Notes under the pieces: model-generated
Told to the model about the DNA's origin: nothing
Databases searched by the model: none
Seen by the model: only the letters and a program-made list of their open reading frames with translations
Position numbers and translations under genes: made by a program
DNA from: Albugo candida
Lineage: Eukaryota; Oomycota; Peronosporomycetes; Albuginales
NCBI GenBank assembly: GCA_040437565.1
Contig: JBDOQK010000034.1
Coordinates: 186,001 to 250,000, forward strand
DNA length: 64,000 nt
Direction: 5' to 3'
Shown: positions 12,901 through 20,987 of the stretch, piece after piece
Position numbering within the stretch: position 1 is the stretch's first letter
How the letters are laid out: each line of letters opens with the position of its first letter

Positions 12901-13622
12901 ATTCGTTGTGAGGCACTTAAACTATTCTCATTCTCGCCAACTGATTCATTCTGCACAGAATGAAACGAACTCTCATAAGCAGCGGCGATTGCTGAGCTTC
13001 CAGAAGGCGTTTTAGGAGGCTCGACAGACGCGTTTAACATTTTTTTGTTAAAGTGTGCTGGAGGTGGTGTGGATGGAAGCGGTACTGAATGGCTATCACT
13101 CGCCAAGGTGTTTGGTCCCAATGATTGTCCATTCTCTGCGGTATCCGATTGGATGCTGTCAACGGTCGAAAGAACAGCTTCTCGATTCAGCTCCTCATTC
13201 AACTGGTTTTTAAAGCGTAATCCCAAATAACAATCAAGATTCTGCACTGATGTTAGAATCTTATGCTGCGGTACCGAGTCATTTTTTCGTTCAGTGCGTT
13301 CACAAGCAGATTTACTGTCAGCATTTATATTTCCGGAAGTGATGAATCCCTCGGATTTGTCAGGATGCAGACTTTGCCGAGAGGGAGAAGAGTGTCGACG
13401 AGGCGATGATATGCATATAGGATTAACGTGATATTCCTTCTCCGCACGTTTATTGGACTGAGAAGTGCGGATACTCTCCTTGAAAGCTTTTATCGGACGC
13501 GATGTCGCTTTACGATCTTGTCGCTCAGTCAAATTCAGCTTCTCCTGTACGCGTACTCTAGTGGTATGACTCATAGGTGGAGGTATACGGGTCTTTCTGT
13601 GTGTAATTTGCTCATCCGACAT
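6939..13622 (-). CDS. Serine-rich coiled-coil protein with one membrane span; frame inflated by an assembly duplication
   Basis: The frame starts MSDEQITHRKT at 13622 and ends at 6939. As written it is 2227 residues, but the gap at 9933-10032 is flanked by a 1850-bp duplication, so the real protein is about 1577 residues. The order is: a basic, Ser/Thr/Gln-rich N-terminal third; a long coiled coil at about residues 365-455 (heptad-rich, with LEREIERLTQEKKKE); two related motifs near residues 605 and 875 of pattern L-x-x-FF then about 25 residues then L-x-x-L-x-x-x-YG; a single hydrophobic span near residue 975 (LFIFGILVIGCVALF); then a helical region with an acidic, Glu-rich C terminus. No enzymatic motif is seen. 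An organelle- or nuclear-envelope tether is one possibility but is inference only. No homologue is recognised by name. Confidence 0.75.
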   Translation of the reverse strand: MSDEQITHRKTRIPPPMSHTTRVRVQEKLNLTERQDRKATSRPIKAFKESIRTSQSNKRAEKEYHVNPICISSPRRHSSPSRQSLHPDKSEGFITSGNINADSKSACERTERKNDSVPQHKILTSVQNLDCYLGLRFKNQLNEELNREAVLSTVDSIQSDTAENGQSLGPNTLASDSHSVPLPSTPPPAHFNKKMLNASVEPPKTPSGSSAIAAAYESSFHSVQNESVGENENSLSASQRIRLGLSALQASQNSLKTSQNGKQASMESGQHPGSSESEFDRSGRINCEHEIEHIKEGSRTRAETRRTSESNTSQTSGSASIFSQPMSPKSSSLRRTRRSKSEMLVARLLPVTQNVNDLLSYVHELRRSETLLKLQLDHSRRELEDMNKEYSIRITRLEREIERLTQEKKKEVARREQCEEDIYSLQKRIAELENLLEETREGNVDRESVMNGSKLTCQDNASSQNGPSIKPPEHRRNESIRTECCSGSELELLTSYGPTNRPPVFTITPPTSESLLLARVATNEIDSAEVLRQPSFEFSNERKSTTHSERSSTVIQASKASEQLIASSTFSDFEAKTSPILTRTFASNKRVTFKDSDDQAEISASNNSSLNLEKRLRAFFQKTDVSRIKMAQIYAKRYSDREDILLNELIRRYGEDAVASIRIDHNGGDMSQISNNDVDRAHTSPNSFSGPDAIATLEGAGSIPAHKTRKPTLSSVSILRPSSSPESPCMSPHNFSLAPPSLFHGRQNAQPFSMIATVFDEEKPVIDELEEHLARNKEDGPLESISTSGVIEKALPILEGNECSSTHVPSIHPVLEQLQNGMSETFDKVEEKKFKAEACIPNPCSISTAKMIQNSLDIKDTAPAIGNVPISSGVQKHDPIALEELLQTFFRRHQPGKVNTIPQLIAQFTGQERRLVEHLRAEYGSFSVRQLEHHLPAFERCHPRTVGHLNINHKKGADMSLGLRCMRAFARLLIRLFIFGILVIGCVALFNVLESDRLLHRRTNLQVDQRQCTAKDVRFDWEGNHDLTRWLDIFDFQSSDSSSLTETAQQQQSSTEAICFAVEWRRKIDQFLSRPLQFSTATELLHLIPFSDILIVPFIHIFKAQMLDCPQYQKFGRPVVHYAQIKLHKIISSLNSNWFDHIHVMAQRLQKLYVDARNSEFFVEAGKRARSMSVFHISEFKSVQSQVEDVFFQFRAXXXXXXXXXXXXXXXXXXXXXXXXXXXXXXXXXXLTRTFASNKRVTFKDSDDQAEISASNNSSLNLEKRLRAFFQKTDVSRIKMAQIYAKRYSDREDILLNELIRRYGEDAVASIRIDHNGGDMSQISNNDVDRAHTSPNSFSGPDAIATLEGAGSIPAHKTRKPTLSSVSILRPSSSPESPCMSPHNFSLAPPSLFHGRQNAQPFSMIATVFDEEKPVIDELEEHLARNKEDGPLESISTSGVIEKALPILEGNECSSTHVPSIHPVLEQLQNGMSETFDKVEEKKFKAEACIPNPCSISTAKMIQNSLDIKDTAPAIGNVPISSGVQKHDPIALEELLQTFFRRHQPGKVNTIPQLIAQFTGQERRLVEHLRAEYGSFSVRQLEHHLPAFERCHPRTVGHLNINHKKGADMSLGLRCMRAFARLLIRLFIFGILVIGCVALFNVLESDRLLHRRTNLQVDQRQCTAKDVRFDWEGNHDLTRWLDIFDFQSSDSSSLTETAQQQQSSTEAICFAVEWRRKIDQFLSRPLQFSTATELLHLIPFSDILIVPFIHIFKAQMLDCPQYQKFGRPVVHYAQIKLHKIISSLNSNWFDHIHVMAQRLQKLYVDARNSEFFVEAGKRARSMSVFHISEFKSVQSQVEDVFFQFRAGTKQLLPKMGTLNCFNFARIHRISYKIWSNSASQVAKWRERFSNENVANVMHHIAIAYKSLAEYVLTKCEFAQEARHVQTKEEAAIVEETKGIDKDAESQTESNLEQVCLVSPSCEIDKAQNCGSLGGLPSRWSVRDDSQVLSEPTEVKARKVEEDRVEVMDELLHEDSITKEIGEIDAFKDEIEQLEPAETLESGDSRTQSTILQSSITTVTDRQNEGHIMTEEQHFTDFLKEAFETQPEEFAGVDSDKHFAERVEHSKNLPIIFTDPNDHQAKEILQNAAGEDPATSREYIIKLTESRVESSLESHHRGIDLMDVVIQTAPSLADSDETLFSLSKIEIDDVSHEETVQEVDEFCSLYDDLLDVTAELATQELDLRTSEG
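8083..9932. repeat. Left copy of a 1850-bp direct duplication flanking a gap
   Basis: It matches 10033-11882 with a constant offset of 1950 bases. All stretches I compared, including line ends and both internal reverse frames, are the same. It abuts the 100-N gap on its right side. A perfect direct repeat on each side of a fixed-size gap is the signature of two contigs whose overlapping ends were not merged, rather than a biological duplication. Confidence 0.93.
9933..10032. other. Assembly gap (100 N)
   Basis: Exactly 100 N, inside the minus-strand coiled-coil gene. The flanks overlap by 1850 bp, so the true gap size is probably negative. Confidence 0.99.
10033..11882. repeat. Right copy of the 1850-bp direct duplication
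   Basis: Same sequence as 8083-9932. Both copies encode the second L-x-x-FF motif, the membrane span and part of the region after it, so the uncorrected frame appears to have two membrane spans when the gene probably has one. Confidence 0.93.
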
Positions 13623-13860
13623 TTTGTATATAAATCGATACTTTAGCTCGCAGTTAAAATTCCTTGAATTTATTCAAATACCCCTTCCAATAGATACATT
13701 TTGTGGTGTTTGGTAAACAATGTCCGAAGGAGAGTACAGTATCTTTCTATACATACGCCCTTGGCGTTGGCATTTGTGCCGCTGCAACAATCCAGCAAAA
13801 TGCTGCACATGAACAGTAATCTGGCCTCCCGATATATATTTGCATACACCCACCAAAGGG

Positions 13861-13960
13861 NNNNNNNNNNNNNNNNNNNNNNNNNNNNNNNNNNNNNNNN
13901 NNNNNNNNNNNNNNNNNNNNNNNNNNNNNNNNNNNNNNNNNNNNNNNNNNNNNNNNNNNN
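13861..13960. other. Assembly gap (100 N)
   Basis: Exactly 100 N, in the intergenic space between the coiled-coil gene and the START/FYVE-like gene. Confidence 0.99.
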
Positions 13961-14007
13961 CAGCGGCACAAATGCCAACGCCAAGGGCGTTGGCATTTGT
14001 GCCGCTG
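13961..14007. repeat. Perfect inverted repeat, 22-bp arms with a 3-bp loop
   Basis: The left arm, 13961-13982, begins CAGCGGCACAAATG. The right arm, 13986-14007, is its exact reverse complement, and AAG forms the loop. It touches the gap, and the right arm also starts the 98-bp direct duplication. It could be a real hairpin, for example the centre of a foldback repeat, or a foldback joined during assembly. Confidence 0.8.
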
Positions 14008-14257
14008 CAACAATCCGGCAAAATGCTGCACATGAACAGTAATCTGGCCTCCCGATATATATTTGCATACACCCACCAAAGGGCTATTTCCCTACTCGAC
14101 TTGAGAGATGTTGAAGCTCAAACCTCGAGGAATTCTTCAACAGCAATCACGTAAAGTACGTGTCATTACTATTTTTAACTAGAGTCGGTATGTCTATTTC
14201 CATTGGATTAAATACCAGCAGCATTCAGTCGCACTATTCTTAGAGCCGTTCACGGAA

Positions 14258-15793
14258 ATGGAAGCTCTCGATATGACCTTCGCAGTTGCGTTGCAAGCAA
14301 ATCACCCACAAATTACAGTAGACTTGGCCACCATCAACTCTTGGCATGCTGAAGCAATGCGTGAGATTGAGCAGACGCTAATGGATACAAATTCTTGGTA
14401 CTTTCAATTCAATCAGATCAAGCGTAAAATGAAGCTCATTTACGATAAAGAAAATGTCCAGGGATATGTCGCTGATTACTTTGCAAAAACAGCGCAGACA
14501 GGGGACATTCCGTTTCGAATTCCAAGTACAGGCAAACATTCTAAAAGTCTCAGCAAGGTCGGATTATGCCAGGCAAAAATTGATAACCTTTCGTTGAAGG
14601 AGATTGCAGACTCCTTATATTCTGATACAACGTCCGATTTTCGATCCGTGTGTGCATCATTATATCAGGAAAATTTTCTAGATAGTGCAGTTCTGCAGGT
14701 TGAGAAAAGTCGAACGAAGGAAGATTTCTTTCAGTTCGTCGGTATGCGTTGGATTGCATTGCAAACATCAACCACCGGAATCGGAACTACTCGAGAATAT
14801 ATTCTTTTTGATAGTTCCGGTACAAGTGTGGACGCTCTTGGACGCAAAGTGCTGTACTCCTATTTTGAGTCTAAATCATTGACCCCCTTTGACGATCCAG
14901 ACCAACAGACAAGCCTTTCCTATACCTCACGTATATTCTTACTCCGGGAGGAGAAAGGTGGAATAGTGTACTATTCGCGTGGAGTGCTACATCGTCTTGG
15001 AGATCGACAATTACCATCTTGGTTATATGTGAAAGAAATGATACAATCTTTTGCACAATCTTTTGCTGTGATGCGCAATATAGGAAGATTAGCAGATTTA
15101 CGAGCTATTTTAGAAACTATAGCTATGAGATCCGAATCCATGGAGGTCACTATGTCTGAATCAAAACACTGTCAAGTCTGCCATCGAAAATTCTCATTCA
15201 TGCGATTGCGGTACTATTGTCGATCATGTGGTGGAAATATATGTCGTCGATGCACTGTCAGCCTTCGGTTATTCAATGAGGCTAATCAATATTCAGCAGC
15301 GTTGGCGGTCGTGCGAGATAGATTCTGCATCAATTGCGTGCTACAAGCCAGAGAAGGAAGGGCACAGAAATCAATATCGCGTCCAAATCACAATGCGGAA
15401 TACATGGGCAAAGAGGAGCAGAAGACTAAAAATGAAGAACAAGAGATGGAAGGTAACGTCGAGGAATTCAACATTTTGAGCATGTCCACCTTGGATCTAT
15501 TCATCAAGCCAGAGGTTCACCGAGAAAGCATGACGCATAAGGCGGACGAACGCTCAGCCCGGCCTACCCTTGCCAACTCGCTATTGTTTCATAAGAAACC
15601 ACAAGAAGAATCGCTCACACTGCGGCACGGCTCGAAGGGAATGGATGACTTGTCCAAGTCGATTGCTCAACAAGAAGCACTGTTGTTGTCTTTACTGGCA
15701 GAGCAACGAAAACGGGCGACAGCTTTCGTTCGCACTGAACCTCCCACCGCCAACCATTTTTCCGATAGTGAGCGCTTTGAGATCATTTCTTAA
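14258..15793 (+). CDS. START-like/FYVE-type zinc-finger protein
   Basis: A single-exon frame of 511 residues starting at ATG 14258. Residues about 60-290 have the length and strand pattern of the START-like lipid-binding region that precedes FYVE fingers in the large oomycete family of such proteins. Residues about 303-370 form a FYVE-type zinc finger with ordered cysteine pairs (CQVCHRKF, YYCRSCGGNICRRC, and later RFCINC). FYVE domains bind phosphatidylinositol 3-phosphate on endosomes. Here the core usually written R-HH-C-R is RYYCRSCG, so the two histidines that help hold the lipid are tyrosines, and no N-terminal W-x-x-D motif is evident. Lipid specificity may therefore differ. The C-terminal 140 residues are Glu/Lys-rich with a short helical segment (QQEALLLSLLAEQRKRA). 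It converges on the next gene. Confidence 0.85.
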   Translation: MEALDMTFAVALQANHPQITVDLATINSWHAEAMREIEQTLMDTNSWYFQFNQIKRKMKLIYDKENVQGYVADYFAKTAQTGDIPFRIPSTGKHSKSLSKVGLCQAKIDNLSLKEIADSLYSDTTSDFRSVCASLYQENFLDSAVLQVEKSRTKEDFFQFVGMRWIALQTSTTGIGTTREYILFDSSGTSVDALGRKVLYSYFESKSLTPFDDPDQQTSLSYTSRIFLLREEKGGIVYYSRGVLHRLGDRQLPSWLYVKEMIQSFAQSFAVMRNIGRLADLRAILETIAMRSESMEVTMSESKHCQVCHRKFSFMRLRYYCRSCGGNICRRCTVSLRLFNEANQYSAALAVVRDRFCINCVLQAREGRAQKSISRPNHNAEYMGKEEQKTKNEEQEMEGNVEEFNILSMSTLDLFIKPEVHRESMTHKADERSARPTLANSLLFHKKPQEESLTLRHGSKGMDDLSKSIAQQEALLLSLLAEQRKRATAFVRTEPPTANHFSDSERFEIIS

Positions 15794-15893
15794 GTGAAAT
15801 TGCATGTATCACGTCCTCATGAGCTGTTCCATTACTCAAACAAAAGAGCGTCAATTCGCACAGTGCGCAAAGAATGTGATACTGGGACTTATC

Positions 15894-17090
15894 TCAGCCT
15901 TCTATAGATTTACGATGTCTCGAGGTGCTTTGCGATGAGCAATCTACCGCTTTCTCCTCACGTTTTAATAATTTTTCTCGAAGAAGTAGAGACCGTAAAA
16001 GCTGCAGGCTCAATTCATGAACCTCTTCTAGTTCTTTAGATCGTGCATCATAATCCAATTGCTGTTTCTCTTTCTCGTACAGGATTTGCATACGTTCGTT
16101 TGCCACTTGTTGACGCATATCCTCGAGAGTATTCTCAAAATACTGCTGGGTAGACATTGTGTTCTTGCTTGTAGCGATAGTATCTCCTTTCCAGTCCTCG
16201 AGCGCTTCCAAATGGTCAACAGATGAGCAGTTGTGCTCCCCTGTGGAATGTATAGCGTCACATATTTCGATTCCGATTTTTGTATCGTATCTTTTGTCAT
16301 TTGAGGCAAGCCCCGACAGTAGATCTTCAATTGTCATTTTGCAATGATTGACCTCAAATTCAGAGGATTTGAGTTTATTGTACACTTTCGCCAGCTCTTT
16401 ATCGTGTTTTCCCATTGTCGTCATGCCACTTTCTTGATGACAGTGAAATTGTTCTTTCATGCCTTCATTGCTCCAATGCTGAACGATCCTTATCCATTCT
16501 TCAACACGAGCCTTCACTCTATTCGAGCTCAATCTTCCAGCACCTTGGGCAAGTTTACCGATCTTTCCAGCGATAATTGAAGGGTGCAAGTCTTGCTTAT
16601 GAGTTCTTACGAGAAAATCAATACAATCTAATGCGTTCTCCAAATCCCTACACACACTGTTATCATCCTCATCGATCAGACGGCGTCGAACTTGGTCTGT
16701 GAACGCAGTGGGTGTATCATGATCTTGATTATTATTTTCTGTGTGCAACTCAGAAGAAAGATTCTCTTGGATGCATGGATAAGGATTGTTTTGCGGCTTT
16801 CCTAGGGGCTTTGGATCGTTATACGTGAAAACAGCGGGGTCTTCTATCATTTTCCTAATTTTCTCGAGTTCAGCCATATAACTGGTTTCATTTTCAGCAG
16901 CAGAGTCGTCGTCCAGCTCAAAGATTTCCGAGTCTAAAAGTTGTAGCGAGGACGCCGAGGAGCACGAATCCGATAATGATACACAAGTAGACTGGTCTGC
17001 ACAAATTCCCTGCTCGGATTGTTTTGCATTCAGTACGTGTAAATTAGTCGTGCAGTTGCCGTCAATGCCCATTAAATCTCGTTGAAACAC
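15894..17090 (-). CDS. Acidic protein with C-terminal coiled coil, function unknown
   Basis: A frame of about 398 residues ending at 15894. The open frame begins with GTG at 17090. The first ATG in frame is at 17072 (MGIDGNCTTN), and an acceptor-like CACAG lies just upstream at about 17094-17098, so a short 5' exon is possible. Residues 40-80 are acidic and Ser-rich (FELDDDSAAENE). Residues about 140-215 are helical. The last 80 residues are strongly coiled-coil (NERMQILYEKEKQQLDYDA, then LLRSLLLREKLLKREEKA). No catalytic motif or membrane span is seen, and I recognise no family. Confidence 0.65.
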   Translation of the reverse strand: MFQRDLMGIDGNCTTNLHVLNAKQSEQGICADQSTCVSLSDSCSSASSLQLLDSEIFELDDDSAAENETSYMAELEKIRKMIEDPAVFTYNDPKPLGKPQNNPYPCIQENLSSELHTENNNQDHDTPTAFTDQVRRRLIDEDDNSVCRDLENALDCIDFLVRTHKQDLHPSIIAGKIGKLAQGAGRLSSNRVKARVEEWIRIVQHWSNEGMKEQFHCHQESGMTTMGKHDKELAKVYNKLKSSEFEVNHCKMTIEDLLSGLASNDKRYDTKIGIEICDAIHSTGEHNCSSVDHLEALEDWKGDTIATSKNTMSTQQYFENTLEDMRQQVANERMQILYEKEKQQLDYDARSKELEEVHELSLQLLRSLLLREKLLKREEKAVDCSSQSTSRHRKSIEG

Positions 17091-17099
17091 GATCTGTGA

Positions 17100-18362
17100 C
17101 GTTTGAGTATAAGATTCTTTATGACGTCTATTCAGAGCTAATCGATTGACAATTGGTACTTCGTGTCACATGCTCCAATCATAAAAGTGAGACTTCTCAC
17201 CGGTCGTTTATGTCAGCTCGTCCATCTTCCGACGAATACATCTCGATAACGAGTGAGCGGTTTCTATCATGATAACGTTGTAACTGATTTGAATCATTTG
17301 GTGGAATTATGTACACGTGAGTTATAGCTACGCAATGAACAAGTCAACCTGAATCTAGATATCCAGGGTAGAGTAGATTTTGGTCTATAAGATGGGTTTA
17401 TCATTTGAGTATACGCAGGCTGCGAGGTAAATCGCACACCTTCTTCGATAGATTGCCCGCTTGTGCCAATCAGTGTAGAATCTATGCAGACAGGTTCTAA
17501 AATCGCGCACATTCAAACCAACAAGCCGCTTGAAGTACAATTTATGATAAAGATGCACTGAATTTTATAACCAATGGATACTACCAGAACTATATCCCTA
17601 AATTGCTTCTAGTTCGAATTTTCGTAATATAAGATGCAACCACTTGCTCCGAACAGATTCTTCCAGCAGAACAACTTCTCGGAGACCAACGAGTCGGAGT
17701 GAGCCTCATTTGATAGCGGTGTGCAGCATTGCGTCAAAGCTATGAATGTCACTGTCCCACAAATTGGAGTGCACATCTGTCCATTGAATGGTTGTAAAAC
17801 AGTATTTTGCGGGGTTACCGCTATCGTAATACGGTGCAATGATTTGACTTTATGCTCTTTCCTAGGAAACTAGGTCAGTTCATTTATCGGCGCAAGTACA
17901 TGAGATCAATTTTCAATACATTTGAAATGCGATCAGATTCGGAAAAGTAGCAGTGGCGGAGCTGTGTTATGCACACCACCGATTATTTTCCGAGTCATGC
18001 CATCGATAGAAGCGACTTTAACGATATCACCAAGAGCTGGCGTTCAAATGAGAAGTGCTTCAGAAACTAAAGCTTTTTCTGCACCATTCCTTGGTAAGCG
18101 AGAATTATTCGACTCCATAACAGTACATGATTGCGACAGTAATTCCCTTTGTTCCTATTCAGCTGCGATTATGGCATGCATCAAGTTGTCACGGAAGCAT
18201 ACAGTATCATCAGATTTTCTCCATCTCAAAGATGCTGCCCATAGGAGCTACTGTTGGGCATGTAAGTCGGACATTATCATCAAAATGGTAATGCAATCAT
18301 GATACTCGTGCATCTCGATAGATGGATAATATCTGATACCTTCTTTGGGCTACTAGGCGAAG
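17100..18362. other. Gene-poor stretch, nothing convincing
   Basis: Only short frames with no conserved motif, poor start context and no domain features on either strand. No RNA gene or repeat was recognised. Confidence 0.5.
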
Positions 18363-18980
18363 CTATTAGAGGTCCATGATACATAGTCACTGTATATTAT
18401 TACACGAGGTGATGAAGATGCAAAATCCGCAACGTGGAACCTCAAGAAGCTGCATTAGATTCATACATTGGTTTCATATCGCCTGGCTGTGAAACGGATC
18501 ATGCTGGTTCAACGAAGCTGCTGGATTTGTTTTTGACGGCACGTGCATACACGTACATAGCTCAGCTCGATTCATTGGAGATAAGAAGTCTCTCTGTACA
18601 AGTCCCATCATTTCTCATTTATGGTTCGTCAAATCATCAACGAATATGCGCTGCATGCATCCATCCATGGCACATCATGGCGAACGAATCAGCGTCCTCC
18701 CATTAGATACTCAAAGAGGTTCGATGTATTTGGGACAATCAAGTACACTCATTCTAGTGGAAGCATGGCCAAGAGTATAGGCAAGATGCTGTTTCGAATG
18801 TCGTGAAGTAGGGCCATTCATAATAGACTGCAACTACATTTGTCAATATACACAATGCATACATATCTTGTTGCCTTGTAACCGTGTTTGTTAACTATCA
18901 TGTTGCTTTTTATCACATCACATCTACACTATCCATCTCGTATAAATATACAGTGACTATGTATCATGGACCTCTATTAG
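18363..18980. mobile_element. Candidate non-autonomous terminal-inverted-repeat element (MITE-like)
   Basis: The left arm at 18363-18409 (CTATTAGAGGTCCATGATAC..., ending ...TACACGAG) is nearly the reverse complement of the right arm at 18937-18980 (CTCGTATAAATATAC... to ...GACCTCTATTAG). About 40 of roughly 45 positions match. The arms face inward around about 525 bp with no convincing coding frame. I could not see a clear target-site duplication outside the arms. Arm length and total size of about 620 bp suit a MITE, but a chance palindrome or a degraded larger element remains possible. Confidence 0.55.
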
Positions 18981-19030
18981 GATGCCATGTCATACCGCAC
19001 GCATACTCACGCTAATTGGATTCCACGGTA

Positions 19031-19130
19031 NNNNNNNNNNNNNNNNNNNNNNNNNNNNNNNNNNNNNNNNNNNNNNNNNNNNNNNNNNNNNNNNNNNNNN
19101 NNNNNNNNNNNNNNNNNNNNNNNNNNNNNN
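19031..19130. other. Assembly gap (100 N)
   Basis: Exactly 100 N, with no flanking duplication seen. Coding-like sequence starts immediately to its right, so a gene is probably cut here. Confidence 0.99.
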
Positions 19131-19284
19131 GCATCAAGTGCACTCGGAAAATGACCTCATTCCGTCATTGAAGATGCATATACACATGGTGGAATTAAAG
19201 CTCAAGAACAGCGAGTACAACAATCACATACTGCAAATGCAACTGGATCGGATGCGAAATGAACTTGACAGTCAGCAAAACTAG
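19131..19284 (+). CDS. 3' end of a coiled-coil protein, truncated by the gap
   Basis: About 50 codons open from the gap edge to a stop at 19282-19284. The residues (SLKMHIHMVELKLKNSEYNN, then HILQMQLDRMRNELD) show leucine/methionine heptads typical of a coiled coil. The upstream part of the gene is missing. The first unit of the 152-bp tandem array begins only a few bases after the stop. It could alternatively be a remnant carried with the repeat region. Confidence 0.4.
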
Positions 19285-19288
19285 CAGG

Positions 19289-19736
19289 ACGTCGCATGCA
19301 ACTGGAAACCAGCAACCGACGCATCTTCCATGGCCTCATTACGTCATTGTGGTTCAATGCAAAAGTGCTGGATTGGTGACCTCATTACGTCATCATGTAT
19401 TCAGCTCTTCTTGGTCGAGTTGCAATATTTATTCAGAACGTCGCATGCAATTGCAAAGCCAGCACCCAATGCTTATTTTCATGACCCCATTACGTCATTA
19501 TTGTGCAAAGCGAAAGAGCTCGATTGGATGACCTCATTACGTCATCATGTATTCAGCTCTTCTTGGTCGAGTTGCAGTATTTAATCAGGACGTCGCATGC
19601 AATTGCAAAGCTAGCACCCAATGCTTATTTTCATGACCCCATTACGTCATGATTGTGCAAAGCGAAAGAGCTCGATTGGATGACCTCATTACGTCATCAT
19701 GCATTTAGTTCTTCTTGGTCGAGTTGCAGTACTTAA
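19289..19736. repeat. Tandem array, 152-bp period, about three units
   Basis: The unit start g/aacgtcgcatgcaa recurs at about 19289, 19438 and 19590, and gacctcattacgtcat recurs at 19378, 19530 and 19682. The spacing of the better units is exactly 152 bases. Units 2 and 3 are almost the same; unit 1 is degenerate. Each unit carries two copies of ATTACGTCAT, about 47 and 105 bases apart, giving six in all plus a weaker one at about 19157. The core TTACGTCA resembles a bZIP/CRE-type binding site. The array may be a minisatellite or a duplicated regulatory block. Confidence 0.85.
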
Positions 19737-19740
19737 TTGT

Positions 19741-20804
19741 AATTAATATAAGTGAGCTTGCTACTTTGGCACTTATTTATTCTGTAATGCTTACTGTTCT
19801 TATATCTTTCGTTAGAGCAAGGGAGTGATTGACGAAGCAAGCATGGAAATGGTCGCCACTCCAACGGCAACCTGGTCAGATTGGTAGACTCGGCAAGGAA
19901 TTTGAAGTATCCGGCACGGACGTGATGATGCAGGGCTGTACGCGCTCATCTCACACGCAATGGATGCCAGGTTCAAGGCATCATTATCGAAATATATTTC
20001 ACGTCTTGTATTACTCGCTAGCGGAGCTATGGCAGTATATCACAAACGCAACGAGCCCATCTCGCTGCTACCGCGTTTAATTACCTATCAGGCGGCTGTA
20101 GGCAATTACGCTGCAGCCTACCTCTTACAGAGTGCATCATATTGCACCGATGATTCATCTTGAAGGGGAATACGATGTACTGCCCCCAGTATATCTTTCT
20201 AACACCTGTTTTATTCGGACAACAAACGCATTCACTGGGCTCATGTTGCGTGACAATTCATTCTGTGAATCCGCGATAACCATCACAACACGCTACAAGC
20301 TGATATGGCTCGAAATCAGGATTATGCCAACGATAACCGTAACAACCAAACCTGATGTAGAATGCTCCAGCTCTTTCAATGATACCCAGTAGATGAGAAC
20401 CTGGATACGAGTGAAGAGAAATATGTTCAATGGCCTATGTTCTAATAGGGACTGGCTAAAAGAGAGTACCATCGATTCAAGCAGGTATCACATTGTCTAT
20501 GAGAACACATCGTTTTATCATAATAGGCTTGGACGCGACACTGCTAGCTTCCGAAACTGATGTACGCGAATCTTGGAAAGTAATGGAAGAAGCTATATTG
20601 GCTACGGTAGAATCGCAAATGTAATCGCTGAGTCTCTTTTCAGCCCTTGCAAATGTGATGACCCAGCTGCATTGCAAGACATGAACCTTTGATCTCATGC
20701 GTCCGAAATTCCTTCCAATGCACGTGTAAAATTGAGAATACTGCTTGAGCGTTTCGTTGTTTATGCACTGACTGGTTGGGCATTACCTGGAAATTGGTAA
20801 ATTG
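19741..20804. other. No supported gene
   Basis: Several frames of 60-90 codons occur, but none has a domain, a signal peptide or a convincing start. I see nothing reliable here. Confidence 0.4.
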
Positions 20805-20987
20805 ATGGCTCTATTTCGAATAGAGATTGGAGTGCGATCACTGTTGCAAGCCCTGAGTGTAGTGGCAGCGTTGACTCTGGCTCTAGATGCGGAGGGAAGG
20901 TCAAACTCTATTCCTAACGAGAGAGCGAATCGCAATTTTGGCTTTGGATGCTACAAGAAGGATTTCACGGGAGTGAAAAAGCTCTAA
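20805..20987 (+). CDS. Small secreted protein, 60 residues
   Basis: ATG at 20805 starts MALFRIEIGVRSLLQALSVV, a short basic N-region followed by a hydrophobic core (LLQALSVVAALTLAL) and a plausible signal-peptidase site before RSNS. The mature peptide would be about 35 residues, basic, with one cysteine, and ends GVKKL. No RxLR or CHxC motif is seen. A truncated duplicate of this gene appears right after the gap at 24094, which is an assembly effect. A function as a secreted effector or peptide is inference. Confidence 0.55.
   Translation: MALFRIEIGVRSLLQALSVVAALTLALDAEGRSNSIPNERANRNFGFGCYKKDFTGVKKL

Larger units (their letters stand above)
13763..14083. repeat. 98-bp direct duplication around a gap
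   Basis: Bases 13763-13860 recur at 13986-14083 (offset 223) with one visible difference (tccagc against tccggc). The 100-N gap at 13861-13960 and a 25-bp hairpin arm lie between them. The single mismatch could be allelic, a sequencing error or a real repeat difference. Short frames crossing this gap on both strands are not genes. Confidence 0.85.

Noticed and set aside
13670-14079. Several 100-130-codon frames on both strands around the 13.86-kb gap
   Set aside because: They all read through the N block and are built from the two halves of the 98-bp duplication.
19289-19736. Tandem array as a CRISPR
   Set aside because: Units are 152 bp and contiguous, with no unique spacers, and the window is eukaryotic.
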